From Streptomyces acidiscabies (lineage in GTDB: Bacteria > Actinomycetota > Actinomycetes > Streptomycetales > Streptomycetaceae): DNA of 64,000 nucleotides. The notes under the pieces were generated by a model. The model had not been told where the DNA came from and searched no databases. It saw only the letters and a program-made list of their open reading frames with translations. Position 1 is the stretch's first letter. Every line of letters starts with the position of its first letter. The stretch lies in NCBI RefSeq assembly GCF_020010905.1, contig NZ_JAGJBY010000001.1, positions 1,198,001-1,262,000 on the forward strand. Reading direction: 5' to 3'. Both the position numbers and the translations under genes were made by a program. Positions 25,955 to 32,889 of the stretch are shown piece by piece.

Positions 25955-27358
25955 GTGAGCGCTTCCCGGCGTAGGGGGACCACCGACGAGCTGGGCCCCG
26001 ACGAGCCCGGCAGGGACGGGCCGTCCGGGTCCGACCTGCTCGCCGCGCTGCTGGACGGCATGGACGCGGCGCTGTGCGCGTTCGACGTCGACGGGGTCGT
26101 CACGCACTGGAACCGCGAGGCGGAGCGCATCCTCGGGTGGAGCGCCGAGGAGGCGGTGGGCCGGCACGGCTTCGCGGGCTGGGCGGTGCGCAGCGCCGAC
26201 GCCGAGGAGGTCGAGGGCCGGCTGATGGCCGCCATGCACGCGGCCGGGCGCCAGGTGCACGAGTTCGCGCTCCTCACCAAGGACGGCGGCCGGGTCCTCG
26301 TCCGCACCCAGTCGTCCGCCGTGCGCGGGCCCGACGGCAAGCCCGCCGGGCTGTACTGCGCCTTCAGCGAGGTGCACGCGCAGATCGACCTGGAGCGGTC
26401 CATCGCGCTCAGCGAGGCCCTGTTCGAGGACGCCTCCTGGGGCGTCGTCCTGATCGACGCCGACCTGCGCCCCGCCGTCGTCAACCCGCACGCCGCGCAG
26501 GCGCTTGGCACAGGCCGTACGGCTGTCCTGGGCCGTCCGCTGGGCGAGCTGCTCACGTACGGCGTCCAGGAGCTGGAGAGCGCCCTCACGCACGTCCTCG
26601 CCGAGGGCGCCCCGCCCGCGCCCGCCGAGATGTGGATCGGCGTGCGCACCCCCGACGGCGAGAAGCGGCGCTGCTGGCGCAGCGGCTTCGTACGGCTCTC
26701 CTCGCCGCTCGCGGAGGAGCCCGTGCCGCTGGGCGTCGGCTGGCTCTTCCAAGACGTCACGGAGGCCAAGCAGGGCGAGCAGGAGGCGTCCCTGCTGCGC
26801 TTCCGCGCCAACCAGCTGCACCGTGCCGCGCGCGCGGCGGCCGAGTGCGAGGACGCCGCCGAGGCCGCGACCGTCCACCTCGACTTCGCGCTCGCCGGGT
26901 TCGCCGACCACGTCTTCCTGGACCGCCTCCACGGCACCCCGCGCGCGGACGCCGACCTCGTCACGCCCGTACGGCTCGTGCGCGTCGCCTCCACCCCCGC
27001 CGGCGGCCCCGGGCCGAGCGTCCTGAGCACCCACCCCGGGCTCCCCGTCGGCTACCCGGAGGGCCACCCGGCGCTCCAGTGCGTCGCCCGCGGGGGCACC
27101 GTCCGCGCCGGAGCCGCCGGCATCCCCGCTGACCAGGCCCGCGTCTGGGCGCGCACCCGCCAGTGGCCCGAGGACACCGTCCACGCCCTGTCCACGGTCC
27201 TGCGCAGCCGGGGGCGCACGCTGGGCGCGGTCACGTTCCTGCGCGGGCGCGGGCGTACGGCGTTCGAGCGCGCCGACACGACGTATGCGGAGGACGTCGC
27301 CGTACGGATCGCGGCGGCGCTGGATCTGGCCGGGGTGACGGGGCAGGAGCGGGGGTAG
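25955..27358 (+). CDS. tandem PAS (plus GAF-like) sensory protein without output domain
   Basis: This 467-residue protein has a PAS domain at about residues 27-135 (VDGVVTHWNREAERILGWSAEEAVGRHGF), a second PAS at about 150-270 (FEDASWGVVLIDADLRPAVVN, then RLSSPLAEEPVPLGVGWLFQDVTEAK), and a C-terminal GAF-like region at about 280-460. No histidine kinase, PP2C phosphatase, GGDEF or DNA-binding domain follows, although streptomycete relatives often carry PP2C domains. It may signal through a partner. GTG start after CAGGGGGTCCAG. Confidence 0.8.
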   Translation: MSASRRRGTTDELGPDEPGRDGPSGSDLLAALLDGMDAALCAFDVDGVVTHWNREAERILGWSAEEAVGRHGFAGWAVRSADAEEVEGRLMAAMHAAGRQVHEFALLTKDGGRVLVRTQSSAVRGPDGKPAGLYCAFSEVHAQIDLERSIALSEALFEDASWGVVLIDADLRPAVVNPHAAQALGTGRTAVLGRPLGELLTYGVQELESALTHVLAEGAPPAPAEMWIGVRTPDGEKRRCWRSGFVRLSSPLAEEPVPLGVGWLFQDVTEAKQGEQEASLLRFRANQLHRAARAAAECEDAAEAATVHLDFALAGFADHVFLDRLHGTPRADADLVTPVRLVRVASTPAGGPGPSVLSTHPGLPVGYPEGHPALQCVARGGTVRAGAAGIPADQARVWARTRQWPEDTVHALSTVLRSRGRTLGAVTFLRGRGRTAFERADTTYAEDVAVRIAAALDLAGVTGQERG

Positions 27359-27366
27359 GACCGGCG

Positions 27367-28122
27367 TCAGTTGCCGTGGAAGATCCGGTCGCCGTACTTC
27401 TCCAGCACGCGCGCGTTCCACTCGTGGCCGCCGTCTACGTTCCCCGAGCGCAGGAGGGGTGGTTCCACGCCGCGTGCGGCCAGGGCGGCGGACGTCGTTG
27501 CCGCCACCGCCTGGAGGAGGGCCGAGGTGACGACCGTGGAGGCGGGGGCGAAGGGGGCGGGGACGTCGGTGAGGGTCAGTGTGGCGTCGCCGACCGGGAT
27601 CTTGGAGTCGAGGACCAGGTCGCAGTGGTCCTTGAGGAACGTGCCCGAGGAGTGGCGGGAGGACGTCTCGCGCGCGTACGCGAGCGACGTGACGCCGATG
27701 ACCTTCACTCCGCGTGCGCGCGCGTGGAGGGCCATCTCCACGGGGAGCGGGTTGCGGCCCGACAGGGACACGATGATCAGCGCGTCGTCCGCGCGCAGGG
27801 GCGAGGTCTCCAGGACGACTTGGGCGAGGCCGTCCACGCGCTCCAGCGCGGAGCCGAGCGTCGCGGGCCGTACGTCCACGCCGACCAGGCCCGGCACCGA
27901 CAGCAGGTTCATCACCGCGAGGCCGCCCGCGCGGTAGACGAGGTCCTGTGCCGCGAGCGAGGAGTGGCCCGCGCCGAAGGCGAACAGGCGGCCTCCCGCC
28001 ACGACGGTGTCGGCCAGCAGCTCGCCCGCCGCCTCGACCGCACCGGCCTCCTCCGCGCGCACGCGCTCCAGCAGTGCGAGGGCGGCCTCGAAGAACCGCT
28101 CACCGACCTCTGAGCCACCCAT
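27367..28122 (-). CDS. SIS-domain sugar-phosphate binding protein (UPF0309-like)
   Basis: This 251-residue protein has a SIS fold with sugar-phosphate-binding motifs FGAGHSSLAAQD near residue 49 and IIVSLSGRNPLPVEMA near 116. SIS proteins bind phospho-amino-sugars or act as isomerases or etherases (MurQ relatives). GAAGGAG precedes the ATG. The divergent region to the dmdR1-like gene carries a 13/16 match to the DasR-responsive element, consistent with a role in N-acetylglucosamine-linked metabolism. The exact reaction is unknown. Confidence 0.85.
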   Translation of the reverse strand: MGGSEVGERFFEAALALLERVRAEEAGAVEAAGELLADTVVAGGRLFAFGAGHSSLAAQDLVYRAGGLAVMNLLSVPGLVGVDVRPATLGSALERVDGLAQVVLETSPLRADDALIIVSLSGRNPLPVEMALHARARGVKVIGVTSLAYARETSSRHSSGTFLKDHCDLVLDSKIPVGDATLTLTDVPAPFAPASTVVTSALLQAVAATTSAALAARGVEPPLLRSGNVDGGHEWNARVLEKYGDRIFHGN

Positions 28123-28167
28123 CGTCGAGCTCCTTCGCGCCGTGCCCGTCCGTTCCGCGGATCACCG

Positions 28168-28183
28168 TGCGGTCTGGACCAGT
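28168..28183. promoter_or_regulatory. dre-like DasR operator between the SIS gene and dmdR1
   Basis: On the minus strand the 16-mer reads ACTGGTCCAGACCGCA. The known DasR-responsive element consensus is ACTGGTCTAGACCACT, so 13 of 16 positions match, including the central GGTC-x-AGACC core. It lies 46 bases upstream of the SIS start and 209 bases upstream of dmdR1. DasR control of dmdR1, connecting N-acetylglucosamine to siderophore production, has been reported in Streptomyces coelicolor, and the arrangement here fits that. Confidence 0.75.
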
Positions 28184-28391
28184 GCGGTGTCAATACGGGG
28201 GTGTCCGGGAGGTGGTGTGCGGGTGACGCCTGGTGATCGGGAAGCGGTGCGGCCCTCCCGGGAGGGGGCTCGCGGGAAGGGGTTTCGCCGGCGCGGCACG
28301 GTTGTCAGTGGTATCCGGCAGAATTGGGGACAGGGCCAGCGCACGCGCCGAGAGCCGTCCAGCCTTCGGCAGAGCAAATCGAGGGGCACGA

Positions 28392-29084
28392 ATGTCCGGA
28401 CTGATCGACACCACGGAGATGTATCTCCGCACCATCCTCGAGCTGGAGGAGGAAGGTGTGGTCCCCATGCGCGCCCGGATCGCCGAGCGGCTCGACCAGA
28501 GCGGGCCGACGGTGAGCCAGACGGTCGCGCGCATGGAGCGCGACGGTCTCGTCTCCGTTGCCACGGACCGGCACCTGGAGCTGACCGACGAGGGGCGCCG
28601 TCTCGCCACGCGCGTGATGCGCAAGCACCGCCTCGCCGAGTGCCTCCTGGTCGACGTCATCGGGCTGGAGTGGGAGCAGGTCCACGCGGAGGCGTGCCGG
28701 TGGGAGCACGTGATGAGCGAGGCCGTCGAGCGCCGCGTCCTGGAGCTCCTGCGCCACCCCACCGAGTCGCCCTACGGCAACCCCATCCCCGGCCTGGAGG
28801 AGCTCGGCGAGAAGGACGGCGCCGACCCGTTCCTCGACGAGGGCATGGTCTCCCTCGCCGACCTCGACCCCGGTACGGAGGGCAAGACCGTCGTCGTCCG
28901 CCGCATCGGCGAGCCCATCCAGACGGACGCGCAGCTCATGTACACGCTCCGGCGCGCGGGCGTCCAGCCCGGGTCCGTCGTCAGCGTGACGGAGTCGGCG
29001 GGCGGGGTGCTGGTCGGCAGCGGCGGGGAGGCGGCGGAGCTGGAGTCGGACGTGGCGTCGCACGTGTTTGTGGCCAAGCGGTGA
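28392..29084 (+). CDS. dmdR1: DtxR/IdeR-family iron-dependent regulator (DmdR1-like)
   Basis: This 230-residue regulator begins MSGLIDTTEMYLRTILELEEEG, followed by a winged helix (DQSGPTVSQTVARMERDGLVSVATDRHLELTDEG) that binds iron boxes. The metal and dimer domain contains HRLAECLLVDVIGLEW and EACRWEHVMSEAVERR with the expected Glu, Cys and His ligands, and an SH3-like C-terminal domain follows. With Fe(II) bound it represses siderophore and iron-uptake genes. GAGGGG precedes ATG 28392. The gene context (SIS neighbour, dre-like site) matches S. coelicolor dmdR1 as I recall it. An antiparallel long open frame covers the whole gene. Confidence 0.9.
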   Translation: MSGLIDTTEMYLRTILELEEEGVVPMRARIAERLDQSGPTVSQTVARMERDGLVSVATDRHLELTDEGRRLATRVMRKHRLAECLLVDVIGLEWEQVHAEACRWEHVMSEAVERRVLELLRHPTESPYGNPIPGLEELGEKDGADPFLDEGMVSLADLDPGTEGKTVVVRRIGEPIQTDAQLMYTLRRAGVQPGSVVSVTESAGGVLVGSGGEAAELESDVASHVFVAKR

Positions 29085-29750
29085 GGTGACGCGGGGCGCC
29101 GGGGCTCCGGGTTGGTGGGGGAACGGGGCTCGGGCTGGGGCGGCGCCTGGCTTCGGGCGGGTGCCGGGTGCTGGGCCGGGGGAGGGCTCTGGGGCGGTGG
29201 TGGGTGCCGTGCGACGAGCCGTGCCGGGACCGGGGGCGAGGGAGGGTGCCGGGCTGCTGGGCTGAGGTCGGGCTTCGGGGCGGCGGCGAGTGCGGGCGGT
29301 GAGCCGTGCCGGGGCGAGGGCGGGTGCCGGGTTGCCGGGCCGACGCTGGGCTCCGGGCTCAGGGGTGGCGGGTGTTGGGCGGGTGCCTGATGCCGGGGGC
29401 GCGCGGGGGCTTCGGGGCGGGATTGTGCGCCGAGTCCGTGCCGGGCGCCGAGTGTCCGGCTCCGGCGTGCCGGGGGCGAGGGCAGATGCCGGGTTGCCCG
29501 GTCGAGGCCGGGCTTCGGGGTGGTGGTGGGTGCCGCGCGATGAGCTGTGCCGGGTTCTGGGTTCCGAGGCGGCGGATGCCGGACGGTTGCCGATGCCAGG
29601 GGGCGCGCGCGAGGCCCGGGTCGGGATTGTGCGCCGGGTCGGTGTCGGGGGCCCAGTGCCCGGTGCCGGCGTCGGCTTCGGCGTCCCGTGTCGGGGCCGT
29701 GCAAGCGCCGCGTACCCGCGGGCGTGCGGGGCTTCATCGTGGGGCATGGT
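29085..29750. repeat. degenerate G-rich tandem-repeat region downstream of dmdR1
   Basis: About 650 bases of imperfect repeats of words such as GGTGCCGGG, GAGC(C/T)GTGCCGGG (near 29217, 29301, 29541) and GGGATTGTGCGCCG (29419 and 29623, about 204 bases apart). Strand asymmetry is extreme, G over C on the plus strand. No plus-strand gene is convincing. On the minus strand a Pro/Ala/Arg/Thr-rich frame stays open and continues antisense through dmdR1. I regard the stretch as non-coding repeat, with reservations because of the reported antiparallel adm gene. Confidence 0.55.
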
Positions 29751-29909
29751 CAACTCCTGAGCCGCTCGCGGTGGTTGGGTTCCCTTCGGGAGTCCTGAAG
29801 CCGAAGATTCCCTGTACCGAATCGCAGCGCTCGGGCGCCGCGCGTGCGAGGCTGTCGCGTGAGGCATATGACCGGAGGGGGCGGGAAGATGTGCCGCAGA
29901 CGTGAGAAG

Positions 29910-29937
29910 GGCCCCGGTGCCGTGAAGCACCGGGGCC
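29910..29937. terminator. strong intrinsic terminator hairpin
   Basis: GGCCCCGGTGC (29910-29920) and GCACCGGGGCC (29927-29937) make an 11-bp perfect stem with a CGTGAA loop, followed by TGTCCTCCCC on the plus strand. It separates the repeat region from the alpha/beta hydrolase control region. No assigned gene ends immediately before it. Confidence 0.7.
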
Positions 29938-30104
29938 TGTCCTCCCCTGTACCGACCCGGAGCCCCGAGCTCCCAGGGTCGTTCCCCTCGGACCGGTTTC
30001 CCCGGCCGGTCCGCCTCCCGCTGAAGATCTCCCCTCGGCAGCGGCGATCATTCCTTGAGCCCTGTCACTCGAACGAGCGGTGTTGCCGCCGGAGACTCGG
30101 TTTC

Positions 30105-30120
30105 TCGAATGTGCATTCGA
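30105..30120. promoter_or_regulatory. SOS-box-like palindrome TCGAATGTGCATTCGA
   Basis: Perfect 7-bp arms with a TG centre (TCGAATG-TG-CATTCGA), written otherwise as TCGAAT-N4-ATTCGA. Actinobacterial LexA boxes have the form TCGAAC-N4-GTTCGA, so this matches with one symmetric substitution per arm. It lies about 185 bases before the alpha/beta hydrolase start in an AT-richer island, with no other gene nearby. LexA control is a hypothesis. Confidence 0.5.
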
Positions 30121-30305
30121 TACGCTGCGGGTGAGGGGCCGCAAAAGCGGAGGCCGCGCTTCGGGTGGGCGGGAGCGGGGCGGTCCGGCGGCGGGAGCAG
30201 GACACGGCGGTAGTGGTACGACGGCAGACACGAAGCGGTTGACTCGGACCGGTGGGCTCGAGCGGGAGCGGGCGGGCCGAGCGGAGCCAGGGGGGTGCCA
30301 GACCG

Positions 30306-31628
30306 ATGGCGCGACGCATCGAGGTGACCGGGGCCGGCGGGGTACGCCTCGCGGCCTGGGAGTTCGGTGACCCGCCCAAGCAGATTCCGGACCAGCCGGG
30401 GGCGCGGGAGGGGGCCGGGCGGGGGCTGGGTCCTGCCGGGAACGGACGGGGAACACCGCCGGGCGCGGGTGCGCCGGGTGAGGGCCGCTCGGGGGACGGC
30501 TCCACGCGGGGTGCTCTTTCGGGTGGTTCTCGCGAGGCGGACGGCTTCGAGGCGGACGGCTTCGCGGGCGGCGGACCGGAGACGGGTCCTCATCGGGGCG
30601 GCGCGCCCCGGGGCGGTGCTCGCGAGGGGCGAGGCCCTGAAGGCGCCGGCTTCGAGGGCCGTGGCCGTGAGGGCGGGGCGAATCCGGGCGGCGCACTCCA
30701 GGACGGCGGCCGTGAGGGGGGCGCCCATCCGGGCGGCGCACACCAGGACGGCGGCCTTGAGCGCGACGCCCATCCGCGCGACGCCCATCCGCGCGACGCC
30801 CATCCGCGCGGCGCGCCCCAGACCGGTGACCGCACCCCCGGCAGCCCCGCCACCGACTCCGCCCCCGGCGTCCTCTTACTCCACGGCCTCATGGGCCGCG
30901 CCTCCCACTGGGCGTCCACCGCCCGCTGGCTCTCCGAGCGGCATCGCGCGGTGGCGTTGGACCAGCGGGGGCACGGGCAGAGCGAGAAGCCCCCGCAGGC
31001 CGCGTACACGCGTGAGGCGTACGTCGAGGACGCCGAGGCGGCGCTGGAGCAGCTCGGGCTCGGGCCCGCCGTACTCATCGGGCACGCGATGGGAGCGCTC
31101 ACAGGCTGGCAGCTCGCCGCGAAGCGGCCCGATCTCGTGCGCGGGCTGATCGTCTGTGACATGCGGGCGTCCGCGCTGGGGGCGGCGTCCCAGCGGGAGT
31201 GGGCGGACTGGTTCAGGTCCTGGCCGGTGCCGTTCGCGACGCTCGCGGACGTCCGCAAGTGGTTCGGCGAGGACGACCCCTGGGTCGAGCGGCCCAACCC
31301 CGCGCGCGGGGCGTTCTACGCGGAGGTCATGCACGAGTCCGCGGACGGCTGGCGCCCCGTCTTCGAGCCCGAGCAGATGCTCAAGTCCCGCGAGACATGG
31401 GTGTACGACGCGCACTGGGAGGAACTCGCGCAGGTCCAGTGCCCGTCCCTGGTGGTCCGCGGCCTGGACGGCGAACTGGGCCGCGCCGAGGCCCAGGAGA
31501 TGGTCCGCGTCCTCCCCCGGGGCCAGTACGCGGAGGTCTCCGACGCCGGCCACCTGGTCCACTACGACCAGCCGGAGGCCTGGCGAGCGGCGATCGAACC
31601 GTTCCTGGAGGGGGCGTTCGCGGAGTGA
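30306..31628 (+). CDS. alpha/beta-hydrolase-fold protein, nucleophile Ser replaced by Ala, TTA codon, large Gly-rich insert
   Basis: The 440-residue product begins with the first strands of an alpha/beta hydrolase (IEVTGAGGVRLAAWEFGDP), then has about 155 residues of Gly/Ala/Arg-rich low complexity, then the oxyanion segment GVLLLHGLMGRASHW and the rest of the fold. The nucleophile elbow reads LIGHAMGALTGW, with Ala where Ser/Asp/Cys is expected; the His (DAGHLVHY) and an acidic residue (RGLDGEL) remain. The insert includes AHPRD repeats from a 15-bp tandem repeat. Codon 191 (30876-30878) is TTA, the only one I noticed in the window, so translation should depend on bldA tRNA. It may be a non-hydrolytic binding protein. 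ATG follows a run of six G. Confidence 0.82.
   Translation: MARRIEVTGAGGVRLAAWEFGDPPKQIPDQPGAREGAGRGLGPAGNGRGTPPGAGAPGEGRSGDGSTRGALSGGSREADGFEADGFAGGGPETGPHRGGAPRGGAREGRGPEGAGFEGRGREGGANPGGALQDGGREGGAHPGGAHQDGGLERDAHPRDAHPRDAHPRGAPQTGDRTPGSPATDSAPGVLLLHGLMGRASHWASTARWLSERHRAVALDQRGHGQSEKPPQAAYTREAYVEDAEAALEQLGLGPAVLIGHAMGALTGWQLAAKRPDLVRGLIVCDMRASALGAASQREWADWFRSWPVPFATLADVRKWFGEDDPWVERPNPARGAFYAEVMHESADGWRPVFEPEQMLKSRETWVYDAHWEELAQVQCPSLVVRGLDGELGRAEAQEMVRVLPRGQYAEVSDAGHLVHYDQPEAWRAAIEPFLEGAFAE
30765..30809 (+). repeat. three perfect 15-bp tandem repeats
   Basis: Unit GACGCCCATCCGCGC, three copies in tandem, encoding (DAHPR)3 within the low-complexity insert of the hydrolase-fold protein. 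Related degenerate units flank it. The copy number may vary between strains by slippage. Confidence 0.9.
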
Positions 31629-31813
31629 GGGACCCGGCCCCGCCGACGTACGAGCCCTGCCCCGGCGTACACGGCACCCCCACGAGTACCCGTGCAGAAC
31701 ACCCCCCACAAACCCCTCGGCCGGGCCCCACCCCCAGGCACCGCCTCCGCGGCATACCCCCCGGACCGGCGGGCCCGGCCAGTGTGAATGAACGCCCTTC
31801 AGGCGGAACGGAG

Positions 31814-32491
31814 TTACCGGTCCCGGCCGCACGCGTAGGCCAGCGGTGAGATCAGCTCCTCCGCGTCGGGGAGCCAACGGTTCGCGGCGGTGGGACGGCA
31901 GGCCCACTGGACGGCGCGAGAGCCGTGCCGGGTCGGCGGAGCGGCGACGTACGAACCCTCCCCGAGCACGTCGAGGTCGAGCGCGTCGGCCGACCAGCCG
32001 ATGCGCCGCAGCAGGTCGGGAACCTTGACCGAGGCCCCGGGCAGGACGAAGAACTGCATCCGTCCGTCGGGCGAGAGGGTCACGGGCCCCAGCGTCAGCT
32101 CCATCCGCTCCATCCGCGCGAGCGCGAGGAACCCCGCGGTCTCGGGCACGGAGATCGCGTCGAAGGTGCGCCCGGTCGGCAGCAGGATGGACGCGGAGGG
32201 CTGTTTCTGCCACATCCTGCGGGCGACGGTCGCACTCCCCGTCGCCTGGGACGCCCAGTCGGGGCGCACGGGATGTGCGCCGGGCGCGGCGCACTTGGTG
32301 TCACCGCAGGAGCAGCGCTGCACTCCGTCGACGGCTTCCAGCCAGGTGCCGGAGAACACGTCCCAATGGCGCTCCTCGGCATAGCGGACGGCGGTTTCCA
32401 GCAGCGTTTCCCCGCGCTGCTTCGGGATTTGGGTGGCTTCGGCGACGCCGGCAATGGTCTCTTCCACGGTGAGCACAACTCTAGCGGTCAC
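31814..32491 (-). CDS. bifunctional DNA primase/polymerase (Prim-Pol) family protein
   Basis: This 225-residue protein has the actinobacterial chromosomal Prim-Pol pattern: LLETAVRYAEERHWDVFSGTWLE, then a zinc-knuckle-like CSCGDTKCAAPGAHP, then SILLPTGRTFDAISVPETAG and a C-terminal half ending with TAANRWLPDAEELISPLAYAC. Many relatives read FDVLDVP at the catalytic-acid position; here it is FDAISVP, so the second acid appears lost and polymerase or primase activity is doubtful. Start choice (GTG 32491 or the in-frame GTG at 32467 before EETIAG) is uncertain, as neither has a good ribosome-binding site. Confidence 0.8.
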   Translation of the reverse strand: MTARVVLTVEETIAGVAEATQIPKQRGETLLETAVRYAEERHWDVFSGTWLEAVDGVQRCSCGDTKCAAPGAHPVRPDWASQATGSATVARRMWQKQPSASILLPTGRTFDAISVPETAGFLALARMERMELTLGPVTLSPDGRMQFFVLPGASVKVPDLLRRIGWSADALDLDVLGEGSYVAAPPTRHGSRAVQWACRPTAANRWLPDAEELISPLAYACGRDR

Positions 32492-32889
32492 GAGGGGTTA
32501 CGCGTGCCCGAGAGCTTGGGCGGAAGCGGGCTCCCGGACGGCTCTGACGGATGTTCAAGTGCGCGGGGGAGAGCACCGGTTCGGCCTTCGGGGCGCATGG
32601 GTGCACGTCCGGGGGCGCGTGGCAGGAAAGCGCCGCGGAACGGGTAGTCACAAACCGGGGGGAACGGGGAGTCACGTCCAGGGCAGCGCTCCGCCCGATA
32701 CCCCGGCAATCCTCGCAAGTCCCGCATTTTCGTCAGGCAGGCGGGGCACTGATCTTCACGGCCGGATTTTTTCGGTTACGGGTCCGGATCCTGAACAGCC
32801 GGACCCGAGGACGACCAACCCGGAGCCGACCGGTGGAAGACACGTCAACTCGGTGCGTGGCAGGCACCGCAGCCACAGGGGGTTACGCC
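32492..32889. other. divergent control region with a 15-bp direct repeat
   Basis: The region between Prim-Pol and the HTH/TPR regulator contains a direct repeat, GGAACGGGTAGTCAC (32637-32651) and GGAACGGGGAGTCAC (32661-32675), 24 bases apart, one mismatch. It may be a paired regulator site. GGGGG at 8 bases before ATG 32890 is the likely ribosome-binding site. No gene is supported here. Confidence 0.5.

Noticed and set aside
28772..29737. Second minus-strand frame over dmdR1 and the repeat region
   Set aside because: Low-complexity Pro/Arg/Ser translation without start context; kept only as part of the antiparallel-frame finding in another frame.
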